Origin: Erythrobacter sp.
Lineage (GTDB): Bacteria; Pseudomonadota; Alphaproteobacteria; Sphingomonadales; Sphingomonadaceae
Assembly: GCA_024642565.1 (NCBI GenBank)
Contig: JAHEAV010000012.1
Span: 1-64,000 of the forward strand
DNA: 64,000 nucleotides
Reading direction: 5' to 3'
Shown: positions 1-8,600 of the stretch, piece after piece
How the letters are laid out: each line of letters opens with the position of its first letter
Numbering within the stretch: the first letter of the stretch is position 1
Program-made: the position numbers and the translations under genes
The notes under the pieces: model-generated
The model's input: only the letters and a program-made list of their open reading frames with translations
What the model was told of the DNA's origin: nothing
Database searches by the model: none

Positions 1-510
1 ACAATTGCGCTGGCTGGCATTCTTGTGACGGTGGTGCTGCAAATGTCCCGGCTTGATCCGAAGATGGACTTCGCCGTGCCGGAACTGGGTTTGCCGCAAC
101 AGGTTGTGGCAGGCGGGGAAACCCGGATCCCTATGGCCGATGACGGACATTTCTGGCTTCGGGCGGAAGTTAACGGGGTTCCGGTCGCCTTCATGATCGA
201 CACCGGGGCAACGCTGACCGCCGTATCGAGCGATGTGGCTGTGCAAGCGGGACTGAAGCCGCGCCGCGGCGGGATACCGATCATGCTGGATACGGCCAAT
301 GGCACGATTGCAGCTCAGGTCGTCACGATCGGCACCATGCGCTTCGGCAATATCGAGACAAGCGGCCTCGATGCGGTAACCGCCGACAATTTCCGCGACA
401 CCAATGTTATCGGGATGAATCTTCTTTCACGGCTCAAAGGTTGGCGGGTGGAAGACAATACGATGATCCTGGTTCCCAAAGTGCCGCTGGCAGCCGCTGG
501 CGAGGGATAG
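1..510 (+). CDS. Retropepsin-like aspartic protease, membrane-anchored (5' partial)
   Basis: The frame is open from the first base, so the gene starts before the window; an internal GTG at 25 is unlikely to be the real start. The visible N-terminus is hydrophobic (TIALAGILVTVVLQ), which looks like the end of a membrane anchor. The rest matches the clan AA family of short bacterial retropepsin-like proteases (TIGR02281 type): a single catalytic motif DTGAT in the context FMIDTGATLTAVS, a flap region, and the closing NVIGMNLLSRL hydrophobic-hydrophobic-glycine motif. Such proteins act as dimers facing the periplasm. The substrate is unknown. The family call is firm; the true start cannot be seen. 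Confidence 0.85.
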   Translation, partial: TIALAGILVTVVLQMSRLDPKMDFAVPELGLPQQVVAGGETRIPMADDGHFWLRAEVNGVPVAFMIDTGATLTAVSSDVAVQAGLKPRRGGIPIMLDTANGTIAAQVVTIGTMRFGNIETSGLDAVTADNFRDTNVIGMNLLSRLKGWRVEDNTMILVPKVPLAAAGEG

Positions 511-557
511 CGGCGGCTCTCTTGCCGTAACCGCCGCAAAGGTGCATCACGCTGCCC

Positions 558-1358
558 ATGACCAAATCCACAAAATTTGCCCGCTTCGCCCTCTATCTCT
601 CGCTAGCCCTGGTGGCCTGGTTCGCCATTGCTGCGTTCGGTCCCAAGTTTGGGCTGTTCAGCTGGAAAATCGGCTTTGGTGTGATGACCGCCGGATATGG
701 CATCTGGTTGATCGGTGCCTGCGCCTTGGTGGCGGTGGTGGCACTGGTTTCGACCTTGATAAAGGCACCGCGCAAGGGCTGGGTTCTGGCGCTGGTGGCG
801 CTGGCGATCCCCGCCGGGTTTTTCCTCGCATTGGCAGGGGTTCAGCAAAAAGCCGCAAGTGTTCCCTTGATCCATGATGTTGCCACAGACCTGGCCGATC
901 CACCGCTGTTTTCGGACGAAGTCTTGGCTTTGCGGCAATCGGTCGATGCCAATCCGATTACCGACTTCACAACACCGCTCAACCAGTTTGCCATGTGGCA
1001 GAATCCGCGTTTTTCATCGGTTGGTACAGCCAGCGCGGGGGAGTTAATCGCGAAAGCCTATCCGGGGCTTGAGCCGGTTGCATTGGCAGCCGCTCCGGTG
1101 GATGCCCTGGCCGTGGTCGCAGCGGCAATGCGCAGCGAAGGGCTGCAGGATGTTGCGGTGGATGAAGCGTCCGGCACGGTTTCCGGTGTGGCCGAAATCT
1201 TCCTTTATGGTTTCAAGGATGATGTGGTGGCCCGCGTACGGCCGGGCAAGACTGGTGGCAGTGTGGTTGATTTCCGCTCCACCTCGCGCGTGGGCGTCAG
1301 CGATCTTGGCGTGAATGCCCAGCGCGTAGAGCGCCTGATCGCGGATATCCGCCGGTAA
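558..1358 (+). CDS. DUF1499 domain membrane protein
   Basis: A 266-residue protein with three predicted membrane segments in its first 95 residues, followed by a soluble domain. The domain opens with IHDVATDLADPPLFSDEVL (about 103-121) and ends with FRSTSRVGVSDLGVNAQRV near the C-terminus. Both are hallmarks of DUF1499, a domain found in many alphaproteobacteria without an assigned activity. It starts 47 bases after the protease gene on the same strand and may be co-transcribed with it. tRNA-Gln lies just downstream on the opposite strand. No function is proposed beyond a membrane-anchored periplasmic or cytoplasmic domain protein. Confidence 0.85.
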   Translation: MTKSTKFARFALYLSLALVAWFAIAAFGPKFGLFSWKIGFGVMTAGYGIWLIGACALVAVVALVSTLIKAPRKGWVLALVALAIPAGFFLALAGVQQKAASVPLIHDVATDLADPPLFSDEVLALRQSVDANPITDFTTPLNQFAMWQNPRFSSVGTASAGELIAKAYPGLEPVALAAAPVDALAVVAAAMRSEGLQDVAVDEASGTVSGVAEIFLYGFKDDVVARVRPGKTGGSVVDFRSTSRVGVSDLGVNAQRVERLIADIRR

Positions 1359-1386
1359 TCCGCACGCGCTGATTGCGATGTAAGGA

Positions 1387-1461
1387 TGGCTGGGGTGGCA
1401 GGATTCGAACCTGCGCATGCCGGTACCAAAAACCAGTGCCTTACCACTTGGCTACACCCCA
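1387..1461 (-). tRNA. tRNA-Gln (anticodon TTG)
   Basis: Read on the minus strand, the sequence begins TGGGGTG, which pairs with CACCCCA at the 3' end, followed by discriminator G and an encoded CCA. The D-arm contains AGCCAAGTGGTAAGGC. The anticodon stem CTGGT/ACCGG encloses the loop TTTTGGT, giving anticodon TTG. The T-arm carries GGTTCGAATCC. All cloverleaf elements are present and the CCA tail is genome-encoded. It lies alone, convergent with the DUF1499 gene and downstream of yghU on the same strand. Confidence 0.97.
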
Positions 1462-1531
1462 GCAGCGCCCACCGCAGCGGACGCGGGCCTCATATAGCGC
1501 CCGCGCCGCGGAAGGGAAGGGGGATTGGCAC

Positions 1532-2440
1532 CTATTCCTTGGGCTTCTCCACTTCGCCGCGCGCAATGCGCTGATCGAGCGTGTTGGTGGCGAAATCCTT
1601 GGCAGAATGCCGTTCATGCAATTGTTCGGACGGATCACCGAAAGCGCGGTTGACCATCCGTGCGCGTTTGACGGCCGGACGGGCGGCAATGTCTTCTACC
1701 CAGCGCGCCACCGCCTCATATTCATGGATCGACAGGAATTTGGCCGCTTCGCCGTAAATATTCCCGGAAACAAACGGCGCAAACCACGGGAATGTGGCCA
1801 TGTCAGCAATCGTGTAATCGTCACCGCCGAGAAAGCGCGTCTCTTTCAGCCGGTTGTTGGCGACATCGAAAAGGCGTTTGGTTTCCATCGCATAACGATT
1901 GATCGGATATTCGTATTTTTCCGGCGCATAGGCATAGAAATGGCCAAAGCCGCCGCCAATGAAGGGGGCACTGCCCACTTGCCAGAACAGCCAGCTCAGC
2001 ACTTCTGCGCGCGGGGCGGTGGCGGTGGGCAGGAAGGCACCGAATTTCTCCGCCATGTGCATCAAAATTGCCCCGCTTTCGAACACCCGAATGGCGGCCC
2101 CGCCGCTTTGCACGTTACTGCGATCGACCAGGGCGGGGATCTTGGAATTGGGATTGATATCGACAAAGCCGCTGGTGAACTGATCACCGCCGCCGATATT
2201 GATTAGCCAGGCATCATATTCGGCATCGCTGTGCCCGGCTTCGAGAAGCTCTTCGAAAATCAAATTGGCCTTGACCCCGTTCGGCGTGGCGAGCGAATAA
2301 AGCTGGTAGGGATGCGTGCCGACTGGCAGCTCTTTTTCGGTCTGTGCGCCCGCGGTAGGCCGGTTGATATTGGCAAAACGCCCACCGTTTTCGGTATCAA
2401 ATGTCCAGACTTCCGGCGGGGTATAGGTTGTGTCGGCCAT
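1532..2440 (-). CDS. yghU: YghU-type glutathione-dependent disulfide-bond oxidoreductase
   Basis: A 302-residue glutathione S-transferase superfamily protein that aligns throughout with E. coli YghU (288 residues), a nu-class enzyme that binds two glutathiones and has disulfide-bond reductase activity. It shares FANINRP near residue 23, LATPNGVKA (50-58), the glutathione-site motif NPNSKIPAL (96-104), FLGG-like and GHFYAYAPEKYEY segments, and C-terminal EQLHERHSAKDF. The start ATG at 2440 has a GAGGG ribosome-binding site; an upstream in-frame extension of 35 codons looks noncoding. It is divergent from the NAD+ synthetase gene. Confidence 0.95.
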   Translation of the reverse strand: MADTTYTPPEVWTFDTENGGRFANINRPTAGAQTEKELPVGTHPYQLYSLATPNGVKANLIFEELLEAGHSDAEYDAWLINIGGGDQFTSGFVDINPNSKIPALVDRSNVQSGGAAIRVFESGAILMHMAEKFGAFLPTATAPRAEVLSWLFWQVGSAPFIGGGFGHFYAYAPEKYEYPINRYAMETKRLFDVANNRLKETRFLGGDDYTIADMATFPWFAPFVSGNIYGEAAKFLSIHEYEAVARWVEDIAARPAVKRARMVNRAFGDPSEQLHERHSAKDFATNTLDQRIARGEVEKPKE

Positions 2441-2538
2441 CGCGGTTCCCTCTGCGTTGATCATGTGTCGGTGAATTAGGTGGAGGCTGCACCTTGCCGG
2501 GACAAGGCAATTGTTGGTTTGCGGCACAGAAGCGGATC

Positions 2539-2574
2539 TTGCCAAACGGTATCCTTTTGGGATACTGCAGTGTC
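2539..2574 (+). promoter_or_regulatory. Candidate promoter with palindromic operator before the HTH-NAD synthetase gene
   Basis: A -35-like TTGCCA (2539-2544) and a -10-like GATACT (2561-2566) are separated by 16 bases. Between and partly overlapping them is a perfect inverted repeat, GTATCC-5 nt-GGATAC (2549-2565). The predicted transcription start falls at about 2573-2575, directly at the ATG at 2575, and no Shine-Dalgarno sequence precedes it, so a leaderless mRNA is likely. A repressor bound to the palindrome would block RNA polymerase; the HTH domain encoded by the gene itself is the obvious candidate. The promoter is predicted from sequence only. Confidence 0.5.
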
Positions 2575-4890
2575 ATGCACAAGGCTGGTATCAGGATTCG
2601 CGCATTTCGCGAGGCGCATGACCCGCCCCTGTCAGCGGGCGAATTTGGCGAACGGTTCGGCGCGCCGCAGCCATGGCCCAGCCGCACAGTCTATGGCTGG
2701 GAAGTAAAAGGTAAAATTCCCCGTCCAGCGGTACAGAAGCGGCTGGCGGAACTGGGAATTTGCGATGCGCAGGATTGGCTCGAACCCGCCGGGTCGGAAA
2801 CAGTAAACCACGATAAGGCCGCAGAAGCGATGCACGTCAAAACCCCTGCGTTTCATTCCATCCATCGCCATGGCTTCGTGCGGGTCGCCAGCGCGACACC
2901 GGCTGTACGCACGGCCGATGTTGCCTTCAACACTGCGGCAATACTGGAACAGGCGAACGCGGCGCATCACGCGCATGTCGATCTGGTGGTCTTTCCGGAA
3001 TTATGCGTTTCGTCCTACGCGCTCGATGACCTTTTGCTGCAATCGGCATTGCTGGATTCCGTGGAGGCGGCGCTGGGAACTCTGGCTGCGGCCAGTGCCG
3101 AACTTTCTCCGGTTCTGCTGGTTGGCGCGCCGCTTCGGCGGGGCGGGCGGGTTTATAATTGTGCCTTGGCGATCGCGGGTGGCCAAATCCTGGGCGTAGT
3201 TCCCAAGAGCTTTCTTCCCAATTACCGTGAATATTATGAAAAGCGCTGGTTCGCCAACGGTCGGCAAATCCAGGGTTTGACCATCGGTGTGGATGGGCAG
3301 CAGGTCCCCTTTGGGACCGATTTGATTTTTGCTGCCAGCAATCTGCCCGGTTTCACCTTCCATATCGAAATTTGCGAGGATTACTGGGCGCCAATCCCGC
3401 CATCCAGCGAGGGCGCGTTGGCCGGGGCAGTGATCCTGACCAATCTTTCTGCGTCCAATGTTACTATCGGCAAATCGGATGAACGCCATTTGCTGGCCCG
3501 CGCCCAATCAAGCCGAGCGGTCGCCGCCTATGTCTATTCTGCCAGCGGTCACGGTGAAAGTACCACCGATCTGGCCTGGGATGGGCAGGGCATGATTTAT
3601 GAGTTGGGGGATTTGCTGGCCGAAAGCGAACGGTTCGCTCTCCGCCCTGAACTCAGTATCGCCGATGTCGATTGCGACCGTATTCTGGGTGAACGAATGC
3701 GGATGCAGACGTTCAACGATGCCGCGGAACATGCAGGGCGGCCCGAAGACCGCTTTCGCACTATTGCTTTCGAACATTGTATTTGCAGCGCGGATATTGG
3801 CCTGATCCGCCCGCTGCGCCGCTTTCCCTTTGTCCCCAACCGCGCCGACCGGCTCGATGCGGATTGCTACGAGGCGTTCAATATCCAGGTCGATGGCCTG
3901 ATGCGGCGCATCGAAGCAACGCGGGCGAAAAGCGTGGTCATCGGCATTTCGGGCGGATTGGACAGCACCCACGCGCTGATTGTGGCGGCGAAGACCTGCG
4001 ACCGGATGGGCCTGCCGCGCAGCTTCATCCGCGGTTATACCATGCCAGGGTTTGGCACGACCGAGGGCACCCGATCCAATGCCTGGAAGCTGATGGAAGC
4101 CATGGGTATCACGGCGCAGGAAATCGATATCAAACCTGCGGCAACCAAGATGCTGCAGGATATCGGCCATGATTTCGCGGACGGCCACCCGGTTTTTGAC
4201 ACAGTATTCGAAAATGTGCAGGCCGGTATGCGGACCGATTACCTGTTTCGCCTGTCCGGACAGCACAGGGGATTTGTGATTGGCACCGGCGATCTCAGTG
4301 AATTGGCTTTGGGCTGGTGCACATACGGGGTCGGAGACCAGATGAGCCATTACGGCGTAAATGCCGGTGTGCCCAAAACACTGATTCAATATTTGATCCG
4401 CTGGGCCACTACGACGGGTCAGTTCGATGCGGCGACAGACGCTGTACTGCTGTCAATCCTTGCCACAGAAATCAGCCCGGAACTGGTGCCGGTAGGGGCC
4501 GATGGGGCGGTACAAAGCACCGAAGATATGGTCGGCCCATACGAATTGAACGATTTTTTCCTGCACCATGTGATCCGCTTCGGCCAGCGCCCGTCAAAGG
4601 TTGCGTTCCTTGCCTGGCATGCCTGGCGCGATGCCCGGGAAGGGCAATGGCCTGCCGGTTTTCCGGAAGCCAAGAAGAACCAGTATGATCTCGCGACTAT
4701 CCGCGATTGGCTGGAGAAATTCCTCCAGCGCTTTTTTGGCTTTAGCCAATTCAAACGCAGCGCGTTGCCGAATGGGCCAAAAGTCAGTTCAGGCGGTGCC
4801 TTGAGCCCACGTGGCGACTGGCGTGCCCCGAGCGACGCGGTGGCCGATCTCTGGCTGAAGGAATTGCGGGACAATGTTCCCGCTTCCTAA
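2575..4890 (+). CDS. nadE: Glutamine-dependent NAD+ synthetase with fused N-terminal XRE-like HTH domain
   Basis: The last ~686 residues (from Met86, position 2830) are a two-domain NAD+ synthetase, which amidates deamido-NAD with ammonia from glutamine. The nitrilase-fold glutaminase has Glu142 (VFPELC), Lys211 (VVPKSFLPN) and Cys267 (IEICEDYW). The synthetase domain has the PP-loop SGGLDST at 459-465. Residues 5-62 resemble a Cro/cI helix-turn-helix (RIRAFREA, then TVYGWEVKGKIPRPAVQKRLAELGI). No stop codon separates them, so the DNA encodes one 771-residue protein from the ATG at 2575. An internal start at 2830 has only a distant AAGG, so a second, HTH-free product is possible. The enzyme call is certain; the fused regulator is a motif-based call. 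Confidence 0.93.
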   Translation: MHKAGIRIRAFREAHDPPLSAGEFGERFGAPQPWPSRTVYGWEVKGKIPRPAVQKRLAELGICDAQDWLEPAGSETVNHDKAAEAMHVKTPAFHSIHRHGFVRVASATPAVRTADVAFNTAAILEQANAAHHAHVDLVVFPELCVSSYALDDLLLQSALLDSVEAALGTLAAASAELSPVLLVGAPLRRGGRVYNCALAIAGGQILGVVPKSFLPNYREYYEKRWFANGRQIQGLTIGVDGQQVPFGTDLIFAASNLPGFTFHIEICEDYWAPIPPSSEGALAGAVILTNLSASNVTIGKSDERHLLARAQSSRAVAAYVYSASGHGESTTDLAWDGQGMIYELGDLLAESERFALRPELSIADVDCDRILGERMRMQTFNDAAEHAGRPEDRFRTIAFEHCICSADIGLIRPLRRFPFVPNRADRLDADCYEAFNIQVDGLMRRIEATRAKSVVIGISGGLDSTHALIVAAKTCDRMGLPRSFIRGYTMPGFGTTEGTRSNAWKLMEAMGITAQEIDIKPAATKMLQDIGHDFADGHPVFDTVFENVQAGMRTDYLFRLSGQHRGFVIGTGDLSELALGWCTYGVGDQMSHYGVNAGVPKTLIQYLIRWATTTGQFDAATDAVLLSILATEISPELVPVGADGAVQSTEDMVGPYELNDFFLHHVIRFGQRPSKVAFLAWHAWRDAREGQWPAGFPEAKKNQYDLATIRDWLEKFLQRFFGFSQFKRSALPNGPKVSSGGALSPRGDWRAPSDAVADLWLKELRDNVPAS

Positions 4891-4955
4891 GCCAATGATT
4901 GGCAATCTCTCCATGCTGCTGTATCCCGACTGCTAATTACACGGAGATACCATCG

Positions 4956-5546
4956 ATGACCTTTGGTTCGACCGCGATGGTCACGCGCCTTGCAGGTATG
5001 GCGGCGGCGGTGGCCCTTTGCGCCGGTCATGCCCAGGCGCAATTCGGTGGAATCAAGATCCCCTTGCCCAGCGCTTCCAGCAATTCGTCCACTTCCGATG
5101 GTTGCCCAAAGGGCAAGAAAAAGAGCGCCGGTTCTTCGATATTTGGCAGTGTGCTGGGGCAAGTGGCTGGCAATGCGGCAAGCCGCGCCGGTGTTTCCAG
5201 CTGGGTGCCGATCTCCGAAGTTTCGGATCAATTGACCAACGCAATTGCTTGCCGGCTCGATCCCGAAGAACAGAAACAGGCCGCGCAGGCTACATTGGAG
5301 GCAACACGTAGCGATGTTGCCATCACCGATGCCGCGCCTGATGTCGGCTCCACTTCTACCTGGACATCGAACACGCGCGAGGATGTGTCTGGCAGTTCGA
5401 CTGTCGTTGCGCGCAATGATGATGAAGCGACCGGCCTGCAGTGCATCACGGTGACCGATGTCATTATTGTAAAGGGTGAGGAAACCACGGCGAATAAGCG
5501 CATGTGCCGGGTGCCGGGATCGGCACGCTATTCGCTGGCAGCATGA
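4956..5546 (+). CDS. Secreted surface-antigen-like protein
   Basis: A 196-residue protein with a clear Sec signal peptide: Met-Thr-Phe start, hydrophobic core LAGMAAAVALCAG and cleavage after HAQA. The mature part is Ser/Thr-rich, then contains a stretch with SDQLTNAIACRLDPEEQKQAA and a C-terminal GLQCITVTDVIIVKGEE segment reminiscent of the C-terminal domain of 17-kDa-type surface antigens. A glycine-rich 17-kDa motif is not evident, so this is a weak family resemblance. The ATG at 4956 is chosen because GGAG precedes it and the signal peptide starts there; an upstream in-frame ATG would spoil the signal. Its stop overlaps the next start (ATGA). Confidence 0.75.
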   Translation: MTFGSTAMVTRLAGMAAAVALCAGHAQAQFGGIKIPLPSASSNSSTSDGCPKGKKKSAGSSIFGSVLGQVAGNAASRAGVSSWVPISEVSDQLTNAIACRLDPEEQKQAAQATLEATRSDVAITDAAPDVGSTSTWTSNTREDVSGSSTVVARNDDEATGLQCITVTDVIIVKGEETTANKRMCRVPGSARYSLAA

Positions 5547-6250
5547 GAACGCCGCTTCGTCCCGTTTTTCTGGTGGCCGTGCTGGTACTGCTTTGCGGTG
5601 CTGCAAGAATGGACCCGGCCAGCCCGACGTGTCCTGCCGATCCGGATTGGGGCCCGGCAACGCCAATGGTGCTGACTGCGGCCGACCGCGCGGGCAAACA
5701 TGTATTGATTGCCGATGGCATCATCGATGCGACCCTGCCGCAACGCATGGGAGCGGCCATTTCTGCGGACGAGCGGATCGAGGAAATCTGGCTGCGTTCG
5801 CGGGGCGGCGATGCGCGGGCCGGCAATGCCGCTGGCAAGATCATCCGGTCCTATCCCGGCATGGTCACCCGAATCCCGGCTGGCTGGACCTGTTTTTCAT
5901 CCTGCAACTTCGTCTTCATGGGCGGTGATCGGCGCTTCGTGGACAAGGGCGGGAACTTCATGGTCCACATGTTTACCTATACCGGCCAACGCGATGTTAT
6001 CGACAGCGCGGTAAAGGATGGCAGCGAAGGCACGACCCAGTTGATTGGCGAAATCGAGCAGGCCAGCGCGCTTTTGGCGAGCGAGGACAATGATTTTCTG
6101 ATCCGCATGGGTATCAGCCGGCGCCTGCTGACCGATATCATGTACCAGCAATCGGCCACCGGCGGGGAAAACAAAAAAGGCCAGCGCTATTGCCTGAGTC
6201 AGGATGAAGCGCGCGAATACAACGTCATGCCGGTTGAGCGGCGGGAATAG
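5543..6250 (+). CDS. Periplasmic ClpP/crotonase-fold protein (COG3904-like)
   Basis: A 235-residue exported protein with an N-terminal hydrophobic signal segment (FLVAVLVLLCGAA). It resembles COG3904 periplasmic proteins with a ClpP-like fold: an IWLRSRGGDARAGNAAGKII segment resembling the ClpP oxyanion-hole region, and WTCFSSCNFVFMGG where the family places its serine. Downstream FMVHMFTY may supply a histidine. Proteolytic activity is not established for this family. The ATG at 5543 overlaps the previous stop by four bases, which indicates translational coupling, so the two secreted proteins are probably made together. Confidence 0.75.
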   Translation: MRTPLRPVFLVAVLVLLCGAARMDPASPTCPADPDWGPATPMVLTAADRAGKHVLIADGIIDATLPQRMGAAISADERIEEIWLRSRGGDARAGNAAGKIIRSYPGMVTRIPAGWTCFSSCNFVFMGGDRRFVDKGGNFMVHMFTYTGQRDVIDSAVKDGSEGTTQLIGEIEQASALLASEDNDFLIRMGISRRLLTDIMYQQSATGGENKKGQRYCLSQDEAREYNVMPVERRE

Positions 6251-6261
6251 GGGTAGGGTAT

Positions 6262-7164
6262 TTGACTTCCGAACGCCTGCCTGCGCGCAGCTTTCTGTTG
6301 CTGGTTGCGGTCTGCTTCCTGTGGTCGCTGAATGTCGTAATCAGCAAATTGGTGGTGGGCGATCTGGGGGTGCCGCCGCTGTTTTATGCCGCTGCCCGTT
6401 CGGTAATCGTGGTGGCAGTCCTGGCGGCTTATCTTCGCCCGCTGCCGCGCCAATGGTGGCAGGCGATGCTCTGCGGCCTGGCGATTAGTGGCGGTTCCTT
6501 TTCCCTGCTGTTTATTGGCCTGAAATCCGCCAGCCCTTCGTCGGCTGCCATCGTCAGCCTGTCCGGCGCACCGCTGACGGTGCTGTTCGCGATCATGTTA
6601 TTGGGCGAGGAAGTCCGCTGGCGGCGCGGATTGGGGATCGCGCTGACCTTTGCAGGGGTGATGGTTGCCATTGCTTCCCCGTCCGCCTGGCAATCGGGGC
6701 CAGGTTTGCTGTTTGTCGGGGCATCTGCGGTTGTTGGCGCGCTAGGTTCCGTCTTTGTCAAACGGATCGAGATTACTTCGATAAGCCTGCAGGCGTGGGC
6801 GGGATTGTCTTCCAGCCTGATGCTGGTGCCGCTCACACTGGTTATGGAACAAGGTCAGTTCGCCGCAGTGGCCGCCGCCCCATGGGAATTTGCCGCCTGT
6901 TTGTTGTTTTCAGCGATCGTCGTGTCGGTTGGCGCACACACATTCTATTTCAAGCTGCTTCAGAGGCATGATGCCAATCTGATTGCTCCGCTGACGTTGA
7001 TGACCCCGCTGTTCACAATCCTGCTGGGGGCGCTGGTAACGGGTGACGAGATCGGGGTTACCTTGCTTCTGGGCGGTGCCCTTGCGGCGGCGGGTGTGCT
7101 GGTCATTCTGGTCAGGCCAAGCAAGACCTTCGCAAAATTCCTGCTGGTCCGCCCGCGCCTGTAG
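6262..7164 (+). CDS. EamA/DMT family transporter
   Basis: A 300-residue integral membrane protein with ten predicted transmembrane helices arranged as two EamA repeats (about 10-135 and 150-285). Recognisable features include the CFLWSLNVVISKLVVG opening of the first repeat and the AIMLLGEEVRWRRGLGIALTFAGVM helix pair, whose counterpart recurs at the end of the second repeat (GALVTGDEIGVTLLLGGALAAAGV). Such proteins export metabolites or amino acids, and the substrate cannot be read from sequence. The start is TTG at 6262, with a GGGTAGGG upstream and only 11 bases after the preceding stop, so it likely belongs to that operon. Confidence 0.88.
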   Translation: MTSERLPARSFLLLVAVCFLWSLNVVISKLVVGDLGVPPLFYAAARSVIVVAVLAAYLRPLPRQWWQAMLCGLAISGGSFSLLFIGLKSASPSSAAIVSLSGAPLTVLFAIMLLGEEVRWRRGLGIALTFAGVMVAIASPSAWQSGPGLLFVGASAVVGALGSVFVKRIEITSISLQAWAGLSSSLMLVPLTLVMEQGQFAAVAAAPWEFAACLLFSAIVVSVGAHTFYFKLLQRHDANLIAPLTLMTPLFTILLGALVTGDEIGVTLLLGGALAAAGVLVILVRPSKTFAKFLLVRPRL

Positions 7165-7204
7165 GGCAATCCCTAAGAAATCCGGGCAGACCAGCACAGC
7201 TCCG

Positions 7205-7798
7205 TCAGGCTGCCAGTTGCTCCAGTCTCTGGGCAGCGTCCTCGATTTTCGCTTCGCCATCATTGCCCATGATCCCGTCGGCAGCGACGAGTTCAACGTC
7301 ACGGACACCCAGGAAGCCGAGGAAATGCCGCAGCCATGGTGTCATGAAATCGGCCGCACCTCCGACCGGAGTTCCGCCTGACGCGACGACGACATAGGCC
7401 CTTTTGCCTTCCAGCAGCCCCACCGGACCGTTGGCGGTATAGTGGAAGGTGGTGCCGGCGCGGGCAACCAGATCCGCCCAGGCCTTGACCGTGGCCGGCA
7501 CCGAGAAATTATACATTGGCACACCAAACACGACCGTGTCGGCAGCGATTAGTTCTGCAATCAATTCGTCCGAAATGGCGGCAAGCTGTTGTTGCACGGA
7601 AGTGCGCTCATCACTCGGCGTGCCATTGGCAGCAAAGAGTTGGGCGTCGATATAGGGCAGGGTATTGGCACTGAGGTCACGGTGGATGATTTCAGCGCCC
7701 CCGTTCCGTGCAAGGCGGTTGACCAGACGGGCACTCAGGCCTCGCGAAACGGATTCATCGTTGCGGATGCTGGCGGTAATATGAAGGATCTTGGACAT
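7205..7798 (-). CDS. azoR: FMN-dependent NADH-azoreductase / NADH:quinone oxidoreductase
   Basis: A 197-residue flavodoxin-fold enzyme of the AzoR (AcpD) family that reduces quinones and azo compounds with NADH and FMN. It shows the FMN phosphate-binding loop SIRNDESVSRGLS (residues 10-22), the PMYNFSVPATVKAWADL motif near the flavin, the ASGGTP turn, and a length typical for the family. It follows the pirin gene by 17 bases on the same strand, so the two are probably co-transcribed under the divergent LysR regulator. A role in electrophile or quinone detoxification is likely. Confidence 0.93.
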   Translation of the reverse strand: MSKILHITASIRNDESVSRGLSARLVNRLARNGGAEIIHRDLSANTLPYIDAQLFAANGTPSDERTSVQQQLAAISDELIAELIAADTVVFGVPMYNFSVPATVKAWADLVARAGTTFHYTANGPVGLLEGKRAYVVVASGGTPVGGAADFMTPWLRHFLGFLGVRDVELVAADGIMGNDGEAKIEDAAQRLEQLAA

Positions 7799-7815
7799 AT
7801 GGGTTACTCCTTGGT

Positions 7816-8514
7816 TCAGGCTGCATCGACCAGCACGAGTTCGGCATCTTCGATGGCGGTGACGGTGATGCGTTCCAGCTGGGTGATGGCGACACCATCG
7901 CGGGCGCTGGCTTCGATATTTTCCACCTGAATCCGGCCCGTGGCAGGCACCAGATAGAGATGGCGGTCGGCGGATGTGTCGTAGGTCACGCTCTCACCAG
8001 CCTTGACTGTAGCGCCCAGCACCCGCGCGTTGGCGCGAATGGGCAGGGCGTGGTCGTCATTGGCAATTCCGCTGGCGAGCGTCACGAATTGGCCTTCGCG
8101 GCTGTCTTTCGGGAATTTGCGCGCATCCCATGTCGGGTTGCCGCCGCGCCGGTCGGGAATGATCCAGATCTGGAACAGGGTGGTGTCTTCGGTTTCCAGA
8201 TTATACTCCGAATGTTGCACCCCGTTACCGGCGCTCATCACCTGCACATCGCCCGCTTCCGTGCGGCCAACATTGTTCATGCTGTCACGATGGGTGATCG
8301 CACCGCTGCGGACATAGGTAATGATTTCCATGTCGCTATGCGGATGGGTCGGGAAGCCGGTTTGCGGTGCGATGGTGTCATCGTTCCAGACGCGCAGCGC
8401 GCCCCAATTTACCCGTGCCGGATCGTGATAATTGGCGAAGGAAAAATGATGATGGGCATCGAGCCAGCCATGATTGGCTGATCCGAGAGTGTTGAAGGGG
8501 CGCAATTCAATCAT
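7816..8514 (-). CDS. Pirin family protein (YhaK/quercetinase type)
   Basis: A 232-residue bicupin. The first cupin carries the metal site of pirins: GFPTHPHSDMEIITYV (His-Pro-His with Glu) and, further on, GVQHSEYN. It resembles E. coli YhaK, a redox-sensitive pirin, and YhhW, which has quercetinase activity. The ATG at 8514 has a GGGGAAATCC region just upstream. It is the first gene of a two-gene unit with azoR and faces a LysR regulator. The family assignment is firm; the physiological substrate is unknown. Confidence 0.92.
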   Translation of the reverse strand: MIELRPFNTLGSANHGWLDAHHHFSFANYHDPARVNWGALRVWNDDTIAPQTGFPTHPHSDMEIITYVRSGAITHRDSMNNVGRTEAGDVQVMSAGNGVQHSEYNLETEDTTLFQIWIIPDRRGGNPTWDARKFPKDSREGQFVTLASGIANDDHALPIRANARVLGATVKAGESVTYDTSADRHLYLVPATGRIQVENIEASARDGVAITQLERITVTAIEDAELVLVDAA

Positions 8515-8600
8515 CGGGGAAATCCTTGGTTATCGCTTGTCTGGGAGCGAGATAGGATTTGCTCATTGATCAGAAAACTGCGATAAATCGAAGCATAATG

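Noticed and set aside
1483-1504. GCGGGC/GCCCGC dyad between yghU and tRNA-Gln as a terminator
   Set aside because: It has a six-base stem with a long loop and no T-run; too weak to call.
1373-2206. A 277-codon plus-strand frame across tRNA-Gln and yghU
   Set aside because: It crosses a tRNA gene and is antisense to a clear glutathione transferase.
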